NCBI GenBank assembly: GCA_018907035.1
Contig: JACCIC010000134.1
Span: forward strand, 832,001 to 896,000
DNA length: 64,000 nt
DNA from: Sycobia sp. Sy_11
Taxonomy: Eukaryota > Arthropoda > Insecta > Hymenoptera > Epichrysomallidae
Reading direction: 5' to 3'
The position numbers and the translations under genes were made by a program. Numbering within the stretch: the first letter of the stretch is position 1; every line of letters begins with the position of its first letter. The notes under the pieces were generated by a model that made no database searches, was not told the origin of the DNA, and saw nothing but the letters and a program-made list of their open reading frames with translations. This document shows, piece by piece, positions 1 through 12,941 of this stretch.

Positions 1-1085
1 GATAATTACAGTTTACGATAAAGATTAAAAGATTAGAATAATATGAATAAGAAAATAAACTAAATGACTTAAGTATGAAAATGACTTAAAACAAGTAACA
101 AAGTGGATGTATTACATAATAAGTATAGACTTGGAGATAAATTTATTTAAATTAATAAATATTTATAAAAACAAGCCTTCGACGTCAATCCAAATAAATC
201 AATCGGATTTTCGGAAGAAATTTTTACAAATCCGGTATAATGTTTGGAGAGATAAATGTTATGAGGGTATCAATTATCAGACGAAAGGAGCAGTATGTAA
301 AAAAATTATAAAATAAATTAATAGGACACGATCGGAGTTTAATTAGTTTAGGAAATATTATATGGAAATTTTTAGATCTGGTGCACGATCGAACTAAAAT
401 CACTCGAGTAAGTAGGAATACATGTGGCTTGTATACGATAGCTTACTTACATTACCATTAAATAAATCACTTCGATGTACAGCGAAAAGTCAGCCAATTT
501 GGAGTCGATAAGGTGTGATATGGACACGACGAGGGAGATTTTCGAAGACAAAACGAAGATAATTATTTGGAATTACTTTGAAGTTTTTTGTTCGAGTTTT
601 ATTCAAAGTGCTAAGCATAACACCGGTATATTCCAAGTGAGATCCGAGAGAGGGGGGAGAGAAAGAGAGAGAGAGTGAGAGAGGGAGCAAAACAAAAAGG
701 GAGAAAGAGAAAAAGAGAGAAAGAGAAGTGTCGAATCCGAATCGACCTCGGAATCGACGAATTGAGTCAAGAGCTACTGCTGCGCCAGTTAACAAAACGA
801 ATGGGAGATCATCAGGTAGAATAACGACTACTTTGTCGGAGAGAAGAGAGTATAGTATGCTTGACCATGTTGACGGTCAATTTACTTGATGCACTTTTAA
901 CGGGAGCTTTCTCCCACTTTCAGATTCGCGTTTGCATCATTTACGTAACAGTAGTTTATCGGCAAAGAATTTCAAATATACATAGATATAAATATATTTC
1001 AAATGGAACAAAATTTAATAGACTAAATACAAAATAGATAACTAAATACAAAGAATTAGATACATCAGGGGGAATAAAGAGTTCA
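1..1085. other. Non-coding, AT-rich with a purine-rich patch
   Basis: No credible gene. A GA-rich stretch (about 640-730) creates open frames of Arg/Glu or Ser/Leu repeats that have no protein character. Confidence 0.6.
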
Positions 1086-1487
1086 ACGCCGCAGTCCATT
1101 TACCTCTCGATATGCCGAAGTCAAGTTTAATTGAGTCGTCGCACAGTTTTTTTTGCAAGAGAGAGGCAGAAGAAACGAGGAATAGAGAGCGAGAGAGAGA
1201 GAGAGAGAGAAAGAGAACTAATTCCGCAGTTTTATATTCAGAGGAGCCGCGGATAAAATCATGTGCGCGCGCGTACAATCGTGGTTTTATATACGGGAAT
1301 CCCTCGTATAACGTGCATAACGGGGAACTGGAGATTTTAAGGACTAAAAGAATATAAATCAAAATTTCGTTATCATGTTCCGAGCTGGACGACGACAATT
1401 CCGCGCTCGATGCGCACGCGCATCATATACAGTATACGGCGTGTGCGTGTGCGTGCGTGTGCGTATGCGTGTGCGTGTGTCAGAGAG

Positions 1488-1525
<38 letters not shown>

Positions 1526-1800
1526 GCCATATATATATGTGCACCGCCCCGCGATGTATTCCAGTAATATTTCCAGGGCGGTACCAATAAAAAATATCGA
1601 AAGACATTTAACCTCCCGCGACGGCTTCGAGCTGCTATTTACCTATATTATAAGAGCTACACTGACCTCCTGGGCGGGTATAGCTGGAAGGTTTCCGCAT
1701 CGCGATGGGCGTCCCTCCGAATCTTTCTGCCCGCGCGCGCATTTACTCATACGATATTCTTTATATGATATTTTTTAATTCCTTACCGACCTCAATTCCG
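1086..1800. repeat. GC-richer block with GA and GT microsatellites
   Basis: Contains (GA)n at about 1190-1210, GTGTGC-type repeats at 1438-1480 and (GA)n at about 1485-1520, with CpG-rich flanks (GCGCGC at 1265 and 1735). Open frames on both strands are driven by the repeats. Could be a regulatory island; nothing specific is seen. Confidence 0.6.
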
Positions 1801-2045
1801 AGTTCGGCCAAAGGTAATATCTAGTAAAGTCACCCCTACCCCTTCGTCGTTTTACCTGATTAAATTATATATAATACTCTCTCCTTATTAGTGCAAAGAG
1901 CTCGTCGATATTTTTATATGTCCGCATAACCTGTTATTTTAATTTCTTTTTAATATTTATTAATTATTAAAGTCGCCGCATAGCACATTGAAGAGCTTGA
2001 GAATGAAAATTTCCTTTATATGGAAAATCGATTAATACAATAAGT

Positions 2046-2100
2046 GTAAATTAATAAATATTTTTATTGGTCTTACAGTCCAATTAAACCAATCGAAAAT
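2046..2100 (+). repeat. Dispersed repeat copy A (inverted partner at 39.06 kb)
   Basis: ATTGGTCTTACAGTCCAAT and its flanks (upstream ATTAATAAATATTTTT) recur reverse-complemented at 39055-39105 with small gaps. The core TTGGTCTTACAGTCCAA is itself an imperfect palindrome. It lies 200-300 bp from the hammerhead-like motif and may belong to the same element. Confidence 0.65.
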
Positions 2101-2194
2101 AATACTTAATAATATCAATATATATTTATATTAATATTAATAAATTAATATAGAAAAATAATAAAAATAAAAGTTAAAATAAAAAATTATAATA

Positions 2195-2302
2195 ACAGTC
2201 TGACTGTCCTTGTATAAAATCATCCCCGTAGACAAATCTGAAAATAAAATATTAGCTGAAAAAAATTTTTATATGTTAGTAAAGTGCAGTCTGACTGTCC
2301 CC
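2195..2302. repeat. Direct repeat pair CAGTCTGACTGTCC
   Basis: CAGTCTGACTGTCC occurs at about 2195-2208 and 2288-2301, separated by about 79 bp of AT-rich DNA. It could be a target duplication around a small insert, or subrepeats of the composite repeat that also holds the hammerhead-like motif. Confidence 0.7.
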
Positions 2303-2322
2303 AACACCCTTACCTAATTGAA

Positions 2323-2364
2323 GACGTAGTCCAACGTTTCGAGCTCGCTACGGCTCATCATCAG
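2323..2364 (-). ncRNA. Hammerhead-like motif, possible Penelope-like element remnant
   Basis: On the minus strand the sequence reads CTGATGA, one extra T, GAGC, loop CGTAGCGA, GCTC, GAAAC, and then ACGT..ACGTC as a short stem III ending in the cleavage-site-type GTC. The CUGAUGA/GAAA core and the very short stem III resemble hammerhead ribozymes carried by Penelope-like retroelements. Stem I does not pair well and there is an extra U after CUGAUGA, so this copy is probably inactive. No Penelope reverse transcriptase is visible nearby. Confidence 0.4.
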
Positions 2365-2399
2365 GGACTGATGATTATATAAGCAGTATTTGTAGTATA

Positions 2400-3209
2400 T
2401 GTCAGTCGACAAAAGCACAATTAAAGTATTTCAAAAAGTGTAAAGTTCAAAGAAAAAAAAAGTTTGATATTTATTATCCACTTATGCATCCAGATCTGAA
2501 GAATACGGACACGCATATGAAACACTATATAATGAACTAATTATACTTCTTTTTACATGAAGTCTTAAAGCGAACTTTTTCGAACAAGATATTTAACAAT
2601 TTCCTCTATTACTTTTCAAATTTATCGAATCCTACGAACAGCCAAGTATAAAGGATCACACTTTAGAGCTTTAAATTAAAAAAAAAATCTGAAAAAGATC
2701 AGTCACCAGAGGAACTATACAAGAGGATAGAGAATGTATACACTATACATCACTATCTTTAATATATAAGAGTATATAGTAAAAAGCTGATCATGTGGGA
2801 CTTACATGATTACTGATATAGTTCTCATCAGTTAAGTTTCTCATAATATAATAAATATATAAACCATGTATTTTCTATATAATTTAGTTAAATCCTTAAA
2901 GAAAAATTGATAAAAACCAGTAGAACCATTCGATATAGTTACAAGACTACGTAGCCAAGTTTCCTGCAAATCATTATTTTATTTTTCAACGTAACTATAC
3001 ATCAATGAGAAACAATATTAATAATTGGAATTTAATTATTATTTCTGGATAATCAATAACATAAATTTTTGTTTTTTTTTATATAGAAATTGATTGTTTT
3101 TACCAAATTAAGTGTTGAATAAGACAATCAATGTCTCAACCAATATCTTGCATATATATGCAGTTAGTTATCAAATAAATTTATTTGTAGAAATTGTGCT
3201 GTAGGTAGA

Positions 3210-3264
<55 letters not shown>

Positions 3265-3859
3265 CCATCACTTGACAGCGTTAATTTCGTAATTTTATTA
3301 AAAACTAAATTTCATCTAGTATTTTTTTTCATAATCGAATTTCATTACTTGTAAAACAACAACTTAATAAATGAGAACAATCTGAACAATTTATTTCGGA
3401 CTTATTACATTTTTCTATAAATGAAAATCTATATTTACTTAAAATCAGTTATTTATTAATTGGCGTAAATCAATTTTAGTTCTTTTTTACTAGGTGTTCA
3501 AATGATCAATAAAAGATAATACTATATGCATCTTTATGATTTTATAATAATATTTCTAACAACTAATGATATTTTATTTTATATATATATATATATAAAG
3601 CATCTAAGGTGGATTCCGATTTTATTTATAAAATTCTTTATTCGTAAAATGATAGTTGAATTGACAAAAACGCCATTTTTGAAGCGATCGCAAGTATACT
3701 TTATATTGTGGCAGTGTCAATATTGTCTTTATCAAGAAACTCTTTGTAAAGAGTGCCAAGCCTTTTTCTGTGAATATATAAAGTTGTTATTCTGATATAC
3801 AGCATAGTCATTGTACGCTAAATGTTAGTTTATTAAAAACTCAATAATTAATATTAAAA

Positions 3860-3907
<48 letters not shown>

Positions 3908-4410
3908 GGCGTATAGAAAAAGAAAAGCTACATTAAAAAAAAAAAAACTTTAATGTAATCGTAAATTATATTAGCATTAAACCAAATTATTCGAAAGCAC
4001 TCTCGCGATAATATCTACATACCCGTAGCTCTTATGCTGTATGTACGCTTAAAGGTAAACTTTCGTTAATAGAGCTATATAGAATATATATAGTTATTTC
4101 GCCTGCATCTCTCACTATACAACTAAGATCAATTACACTAACGAATACGAGGTAAGAGCAGCAAGCAAGGTTATAAGAAGTTATTTCTGTCTCTCTTTAA
4201 TATCTTCCGTATCTCCTGCGGAATGCGCAAACTAGATAACTTAATTCCCTCGTTACAGTCGCATTGTGTGTATATATATGATGTACTTGAGCGGAGCTCG
4301 TAATTTCTCGATACGCGTTTATGTATACACGGATAATTTGCACGCGAGCATCCAAGACGTGCATTGCAATAATAATTTATAAATTTGTATAGAGTATGTA
4401 CATTGACATG
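2400..4410. other. AT-rich non-coding DNA with two (TA)n arrays
   Basis: (TA)n arrays at about 3214-3263 and 3864-3902. No coding signature. An 89-codon frame at 3526-3795 crosses a TA run and resembles nothing I know. Confidence 0.6.
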
Positions 4411-4907
4411 AGTTGCGTATATATTTTTTGCATAGAGCGCGAACGAGAGCGCAAATATTTTTCAGAAAAAACAAAAAGAATCAGTATCGCACCGGTTTTC
4501 AGGAAAATATTAAGATCCGTATATTAATTAAAGTGAGCGTAACTGTGCTTGCATTATACTGTACGACGTATATACACACGACGGCGCGCACTAATATTTA
4601 TAAAACGCCGTCGGTTGCGCGGGCTTGACCTAGCCTAAATATGTTATGTCTAAATCCACTCCTCTCTCCTTTACGATCGACGATCATCTATACACAGCCG
4701 ACACGACGTTGCTTCTCATCCTCTCTTCCGTCATCATCGACTTCGGCTACTCCTTTTTTTTTCTTCTTTTCTCACGAACCTCGCCCCTCGTCCTTCGTGT
4801 TACTCCGACGAGTACTGCCCTCCCTCAGCTACCCACTATATCCTACGCGAGAATTTTTACAACATCCCCGAGCTCTGGCGCTGCAAGTTCATGACGAGGG
4901 TACAGCG

Positions 4908-4975
<68 letters not shown>

Positions 4976-5860
4976 AGCGGAGAATGAGACGCATTAAAGG
5001 TGAGGCACGGTTAAAGAGGGAAACACTCGAATCTCTGTTCCCTCTATTGCGCGCCGAGCCAGCGCCTGCAATACCGTACTGGCGCGCCTATATGTCCTCT
5101 GTCTCTCTCTCTCTCTCTCTCTCCGCGTGTCAAACGCTTCGGAGAAAATATCAGCAAGAACGAAAGAGAGAAAGAGAGAAAGATAGAAAGCTTCTTTTTT
5201 CCCCTTATACCGGTCGTTCCTAATACTTGCGGCTTTAAAAGAGAACGACTGCGGAAGAGGGGATACGAGAGAGAAACCGAAAAATCCTTCTTATATGTAG
5301 TACGCCGCGGCGGCTTTACTCCCTTTATGTACTTCTTCTCATCAGCGCCGCGCGCGCGCCAACACCGCTGAGAGCGAAAAAGACTCCTCTCTGTTCTCTA
5401 TGTCATAATACAGAGCAGTATCATCGTCTTCTCTCTTTTCTCGGTCTGCGCAGCAAGAAAAAAAAAGAAAAAGCAAAAAAGAGCGTGGGAGGAAGACAGA
5501 GAGAGAGAGAGAGCCAATTCAATCAACGACCTTCGTGTACGTGAAATCCCCCACCCCCCACCCTCCTCGCGGCTTACTTTTTTCTCTTTCGATAAGTTAT
5601 ATATTGAGCTACAATATCGGCAAGAAGAGCGGAGCGCGCAATCAACTAATGATCCTCTCCTGGCTTCCTTTTTGTTTTTCAACTTTCCAACCGTGGCCTT
5701 TCGTGTACCACCCATTAGAGGTGACAAAAGCAGAAGACCTATACGGGTAACGGAAGTCCCCGGTATTTTCTTTATATCCCAGGCTTCGAGCTTCGATCGA
5801 CGTTATATATATAGAGGCGATGTAAGGCAACGAACGTAAGATCGGCGGAGCCATAAAATA
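4411..5860. repeat. GC-richer low-complexity block with a long (TA)n
   Basis: Pyrimidine-rich 4660-4800, (TA)n at 4913-4972, (CT)n at 5101-5122 and A/GA-rich 5455-5512. Several frames of about 110 codons exist on both strands but consist of repeat translation. No splice-consistent gene found. Confidence 0.6.
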
Positions 5861-6568
5861 GTTCTCAAGTTTTGGAATATGAATTATTGGAATAGCATAT
5901 TACTGAATAATATTATTTATTGGTTACTTTAGTTACATAAATTTAGTGTGAATATAATCTATGATAAATTAATAACACTCAATAAAACTAACTTCTTATT
6001 CAAGATTCATTTTTGTTATATTAATTTGGTTTAAACGTATATCGATCCATAAAGAAAAAAGATTTACTTCGAACTGTTTAAAGTGTTAAAAATTTTCCCC
6101 CATATGATTTTCATTAATTTTGAAAATTATGTCGGTTGTTGTGAACTAACCTAACAAACATTTTCACCGGGCTTATAGTTGTGTAAAATAATATATTTAT
6201 AATGATTAAGATTTTTTTAATTATTTTAATTAAATTAATTATTTAAAAAGAATTAAATTATACTAACAGTAGTATATAGTACTAATTTTTATTCATATTT
6301 CAGATTGTACGGGGGTGACCACAAACAAGAACAGCTTGACTATCATTAATTAATTATTTAATTATAAATATATTATTTTATACGAACGTAAGACCGATGA
6401 AAATATTTGTTAGTTTCATTAATTTTAATGAAATTAATTGAATTTAAATTTAACATAATTTAATTGACGAAAAAATGAAATTAATAATTGTTTCATAAAA
6501 TTTGTATAAATTATAGAAAAAAAGCTTACAAAAAACATGTTATGACAATACATCAATTTTTATCAAAT

Positions 6569-6600
<32 letters not shown>

Positions 6601-8080
6601 GCGTGTGTGTAATATGTGCAGCTGTATAGAATACATAGATCCAACAGAAAAATTGATCCATTGCAAACCTGCATCGCGAACTTCAGCTTTAAATCATTTT
6701 TCCTATAAAAAAAAAGTTATTTACGACATGCATATCGCATTTTTTCTCTTGAGTTCTATAAAAGATTCACGTCTTGATTGATGTAACTTCCAATATCAAA
6801 ACCAGAAAGCCGCGCTGCAATTAAAACTGGCCATTTTATGTTCTGATATTTTATTCGAGTTTCAACTATTAAACGCATACATGTAAATAGCAAAATAGGA
6901 CATTTATTTATACTATGGATGACCACATATTTAGCATTGTATGTGTAATAGACATCTAAGGTCAGATTAAGACTGGTGCACGCACGTAATAACGCTGTTT
7001 TTAACAGGCTCGATACGAAAATATGTCTGATTAGTCTAGATTAAAAGTTTAATTTATGTTTTCTGACTCTGAAGTAAACTAAAAATAACATCTCGAACTC
7101 GAAAATAAAATAGAACTGTTATAAGACACTTGAATAAGAAGAGAAACTGGAATATGAAAGAGATGAAAAGTATATCATCGAAATGTCATTGACTTTAAGA
7201 TGCCTTTATACATATCTCATACTACTCCGTGTCTATTACGGTACCTTCTTTTTTAAACCCCGCACTCTCTATTTTTCATGAATTTGCATCGAATATTTGG
7301 GCAATTTATCTCCTTCAACTGCAGCTACCGCGTGATTGTAATAAGTCGCAGCGTGGCGCAAAGCGACGAAGGGAAAAAGTTTATCGGCGTAAGCGTTTTT
7401 AAGTCTTAATAACCGCCAACTGCTTCTGTAATATAAAAAAAAAATTATTGAAAACGTTTTTCTCTACTTTCTGAACGAGTTTCTTGTTCAAAATCGCATG
7501 ATTCTACGGTGAAATAATTAGCTTTATACTTATGAAACATTAGCTTACGGTAATCATAACAGAATAATATTACACATATATAGAACGTCTTATAATTAAT
7601 ATCAATAATCAAATTGTACTTTATCATAATAAATAAATATTTCGAAATTTCGAAGACCGCCACATATGCATTGATGAAAGAGAATTGCATATTTTATATT
7701 TCATCGCTGGTTTGAAAATTGATTATTTACCTCGTGAGATAATTTGTTCAAGCCAGTGAAACGTGGAAGATAAGTCTGCCGAGAAAAATAATTAATTTAC
7801 ATACTAGCATTGAAAGATTTGTATATTACAAAAGCTAAAAAATTATTCTAAAGTTGTTATTTTGAGATTGTGGCATTAACAATGATTATTTCAGTGTAAG
7901 TATAAGCATTGCAGTTATATTTTTTAAATTATAAATTAAATTATATCTAAACGGAAATAACCGTTGCGATAAAAAACTATATCAAATACATAACATTAAA
8001 TAATACGCAAGATTAACTAATAATTAGAATAAAAATTATTAAATACCATATTAAATTCATACTTTATGTTATACATTATA
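5861..8080. other. AT-rich non-coding DNA, (GT)n at 6571-6600
   Basis: Uniform AT-rich sequence with one GT array. I see no gene or structured element. Confidence 0.6.
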
Positions 8081-8694
8081 TGTGCTTTCGAACCCACCCA
8101 TTTTTCGAGAAATGGCGCACTAAAAACACGATTTTTCCCGGTTTACGTTGCGCTCCAACCGACGGTGTTGGTAGAACGCTGACGTCATCGATGTTGGTTC
8201 TCGCTAATATTGAGCGCAGAATATAATGCTTATCTTCTATTCCATTTTTCTCAGAAAGTGAGAGCTCTGCAGTAAAAATTTATACATATGTGTGTAACGT
8301 TATATATATAGCTAGCCCCTGCTTAAATTCGGCTTAGGTCTCATACAAACGGTCACCACTCCTATATAATCCAAGAAAAATTCCATTTGCTATTGATACG
8401 CTTTACAGAAGATTGTAATTCCACTTCATTATCCCATTCTACATAACGAAAATAAGTTTATTTGTGATTTATTAAATTAATATATCTAACATGCACAGAC
8501 GCACGCGTACGCGCGCACACATACACCCAAACACGCACGCACACATACGCGCGCGCACACACACACGCACACATCTAATCATTAATATATAAAGTTTAAA
8601 AAACATAATTATTGAAAGTTTAGAGTGACATAGACGGTGCCTTTGAACTATTAATTGTGCGTCAAGCGATGATGTCATAGAATTAATTACATAT

Positions 8695-8752
<58 letters not shown>

Positions 8753-9218
8753 GGTGCGTTACATAAACGATAATACTGGCGGCGGGTGACGTTGCAGCAG
8801 CTCTCTTATAATTTATATCGAATTCACGCGCAATGTAGCATCGTCATTGTGTCAGTTTCTCACACCTTATAAATAATCGACCGCGCGCTATCGTGTGTGC
8901 CACACCACCGCGCAATAATACACACGTGTATATACGCTCGATTATCAATTACTTTCTTGGACATACTGCAGAATAAGATCTTCCAATTTTTAGTCACAGA
9001 TTTTATTTTATATATTTAGATGGATAATATGCAATTATATTTTATATATAGAAGATAGCTTCGGTATCGTCTGCCTTTCAATATATAAGTATTATAGTTG
9101 TGTTTTGCAGTCTACCGCCACTACGGCATAATTCCGACGATGCTGTAAATTCGCGCGCTCGTCTTTAGCATAAACGCACAGTTGCAAATTAGTAGACAAA
9201 GACTTCTCCGAGTGAAAG

Positions 9219-9281
<63 letters not shown>

Positions 9282-9440
9282 TTGTCTTTCTATATAAAGA
9301 GAAACTCCAGCACGAAGATGACACGCAAGACGGTCTCTATAAATCTCTTCTGATGAGCGTCTGGGCGGTGCGCGGCGTCTCTCTTTTATACATAAGCAGT
9401 CAAAAGGGTTTAGCTTGTCTTTTCAAAAGGCACGGAATTA
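8081..9440. other. GC-richer block: CRE palindrome, CA/GA/TA arrays
   Basis: TGACGTCA, a perfect CRE-type palindrome, is at 8180-8187, just after CCAACCGACGGTGTTGG (8155-8171). CA/CG-rich repeats lie at 8500-8575, a 26-unit (GA)n at 8698-8749 and a (TA)n at 9226-9278. Possibly regulatory; no gene identified. Confidence 0.5.
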
Positions 9441-10860
9441 CCAAGATTTTTTTTAAACAAATTTTTACGTTGGAAATATGAATTTTGAAATGGAATGTCG
9501 AGAAAATAGCAGATAAATTGCTATTAGCAATTTAAACATTGATAAGAATATTATGAAAATAGAAAGACTATATTCGATTATAGAATAAAATGACGAGGCT
9601 TTATAGATTATTTAATTCTTCTCTTTCTAGATCACATTTAGGTTTTTTAAAATCCTAAAATATTTACTTAGGCTCGAGATGTTCGACATTTCATCAGCAT
9701 AATTTTGGAAATTCCGTAATTCGCTCACAGTTTGCTTTGTTTAACTTTCGTTTTAATTGGAATGTCAAGTTTCAAATGTCACGATCTGAAACTTGAAAAC
9801 ATTTTTATCCAGATACGTATTGATATTTATTTAGTATATTGCTGAAACTGTAGTTTTTGAGATCATCGCGAGATAGCGAAAATGATACTTTTTATTTATT
9901 TTGAAATGGCGAAGCGAAATATTTCTCTCTTCTTTTAAATTGTTAATAAGTTACAGACAATTGTTCGTCATTTAATAATGAACAATGTCGTCCATAAAAA
10001 TCAATTATTACTATATGCTTTTGAGAAGAGTATATCAATTGTAATTACAACCGCATGGAATTTGATAAGCACGATAACCGCTTGCGCATTTTGTCTATAT
10101 ATATAGACCGAGTAGAGTTTAGCAGACTATTTAACAGATATGAATCTACCAAAATTTTGTAAAACATACTTTAGCTCTCGAATAGTAATTCGACGGGTGG
10201 AGTGTGGAGAAATCATATTACATCCTTTCAACATTTTATATTTATCTGTTGAATTTTCAGGATCCGCATCTTATTGTGAAGGCCGGGAAACCAAGCGAAA
10301 ATATGCATCGCGTATATATAATGCAGACCCACAGAGATTACAATTTCAATTCATATTCCTCTAAAACCAATTATGATAATTGACTTTTATTACATATCAT
10401 GAATCTTTGGTCACGAAGCAGCAATGAATAATTAGCAGTTTATAAATTGATACAGTACAAATAGACGCATAACTTGTTAAAACGCCTTTTAAACAAATAT
10501 TTTAAGTACTATTTTTTGTGATGTAAAGCTAAAACTTTATTTAAACAATATTTTAAGTAAACATTAACAAGTAAATCGATAAAAAAATATTCGATGTAAG
10601 AATGAGTTCCTATATGTTGAAAAATTCTAAGTAAAATGAAAATTACAATGTAAGCAGAGTGTGGTTGAGTAAGATAATTTTTCAACTTATGTTCATTGTA
10701 TTTGCTATGCCGCAAGTTTGAAGAATTATTTTGAAACTTTATAGTTCTTTAAATATAACCAGATATATCTAGTTAGAAAAAAATATCTAAATTAGCTATA
10801 ACCCTCGCATTATTCGATTCCAACGAATTTAGTTGCTAATTAAATTATTAACCTTAAGTC
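9441..10860. other. AT-rich non-coding DNA
   Basis: No gene, repeat or structured feature recognised. Confidence 0.55.
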
Positions 10861-11149
10861 ATCAATACCGTCGGAATGTATTTTGGAAAGTCCAGACAGT
10901 GCAACCCTTTCGACTAGTACAGATGCGCGCGCGTACATCTGGGGAGGGGTGCCGTGTCAACTATTATACACTATCGCAATTGCCGCGAGAGACGATTATA
11001 TTGGAGAGAAAATACACTTGCTCCGTGCTCGTGATGCAATAATACCAAGAGGAGCGAGAGATCTTTTTATCTCTTTTTCTCTATCTGATTTCCTCTCTTT
11101 CTCTGTTTTGTATTATTTGTTTTCAGACGTCGTACGCGCGCACGCGCTC

Positions 11150-11208
<59 letters not shown>

Positions 11209-12229
11209 GTTCCGGATTGGCAGATAATCGCAGAATGCACAACTGTGCTCCTTCTGACTTCAGCCTTTTGCTTTGCCATGCCGCCCGCCGCACTAAATCG
11301 CGCGGATGAACCACCATAAAAAAGAAACTGCGACCGCGATTTCAAGGCGTATATAAATCTACTCGAAATTGTACAAAACGAGAAAGGATACAAAAATGCC
11401 AGTAATACAGGCCGTATATATGTATATATATCCTAGATCTCGTATATATATATATATATAATTTGTTCAATTCAGTGACAACTTTGCTATCCATTTAAGG
11501 CCTTCGCATAGAAAAAAGAAAGTGTACAAATCCTAAAAATAGGGTACAAAAACGTTTTTACTCGTGTACTATTGACAAATTGAATTGAATCCGAGCAATT
11601 TTTATTTATATAGTTCCTCAGTAAGGAAATCATTCTGAAAATAATTTTTAAAGAATTTGTTTATAAGGGTAAGTGAAGTATTTGAAATTTATGAGAATGC
11701 CTCTATAACATACAATTATTCATTAGATGAGGTTTTCATTATCGGAGCGATTTTTGACAACGAATAATTATGGTTCTTAATACTTTAACTTATAAATATA
11801 AAATACTTCACATACTGTTAAGAGTTCTTATAAAAAAAGGAATTTTCTGAATAACTTAGATTCTAAATACTATAGATATACGTGCTGCCAGATATATACG
11901 TGTGCGCGCGGCGTGTGTGTGAGAACAAGAGAGCTTGTTCCTTGTATTTATTTTTTGTTCCCTCTCTGTGTAAAAGCCTGTAACATTTTTACACAAGAGA
12001 AACCATATAATTTAACAAGATTGAAGCATTGCTTATAAAGAAGTTGTACAGGCTATATCGATGTACAGCTGTTTTATATATTGCGCGTGACTGAACTTTA
12101 ATAATAATATAGCTTCTATATTTTTAAAATGGTAGACTTTTTTGTCGTTCCTCTCGCGTATAGAATATCGTTTCCAATCTGATTTTCCGCCTCGTTTCGT
12201 GCGCCCGAGCGCACATCAGTACTGGTTAA

Positions 12230-12277
<48 letters not shown>

Positions 12278-12741
12278 CTGCCGTGTGGTCATAAAGACTT
12301 TGATTTTAAACAAGCATACATTTATATAATAGTCATTCCAATGCTGATCTAATCGTACGATCGATTTGTAATCAAGGGGAGAGGAGGACTGCCTTTAGAT
12401 ATATATATATATATATAAACCAGACTGTGTGATTTGTGCGCGAAGCGTTCGTTGTTTCGCTTTCACTCTCTTTCGCCCGCTCTCCTCGAGGCGGGATTTT
12501 TTTTTTTTATATCAAATGCAAATTATAAAGCCGAATGCAAGATTAATGGGGGAAGGAATAAATACCATCGTGATTATTATCGCAATTTTAAAAGCAGTTG
12601 GCTGGGAATTCAATCCAGGAATTTTTGATAAAAATATAAATATATTTCGGTATAAAATCAGGTCAACCTCCGCTGTATCTTAATTATATAAATTTAAGAA
12701 ACTGTATGATATATTATCAATGTTCTAGTATTGGAAACTCT
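10861..12741. repeat. Mixed block with (TA)n and (GA)n arrays
   Basis: (TA)n at 11151-11206, shorter TA at 11441-11461, (GA)n at 12232-12276 and TA at 12400-12416. A 115-codon frame over the first TA array is a repeat artefact. No gene. Confidence 0.6.
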
Positions 12742-12889
12742 TTAACCTTTAGACTGCCGGCATTTTTGCCTTATAAATTGATCTTTTTGATGTGCAAAAT
12801 TTATACATAAAAACACCTCATATCTCTAGAGTAGCTGTCAAGGTCACAGGTGGCTCATATATGAGCCAGTCGGGCAGTCTAAAGGTTAA
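12742..12889. mobile_element. piggyBac-type MITE with TTAA target sites
   Basis: TTAA then CCTTTAGACTGCCGG at 12746, and at the other end GGGCAGTCTAAAGG then TTAA at 12886. The arms are near-perfect inverted repeats of about 16 bp, flanked by TTAA on both sides, as for piggyBac-family insertions. The core is about 140 bp, non-coding, and contains the perfect palindrome GGCTCATATATGAGCC at 12852-12867. Confidence 0.82.
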
Positions 12890-12941
12890 TAAATTATGGA
12901 CTACAAATTTTTGATCTAGAGTTTTAGTAATATTGTGTATA

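Noticed and set aside
2680..2760. Protein-like patch SEKDQSPEELYKRIENVY on the plus strand
   Set aside because: Short, preceded by an A-run and stops, with no continuation in any frame.
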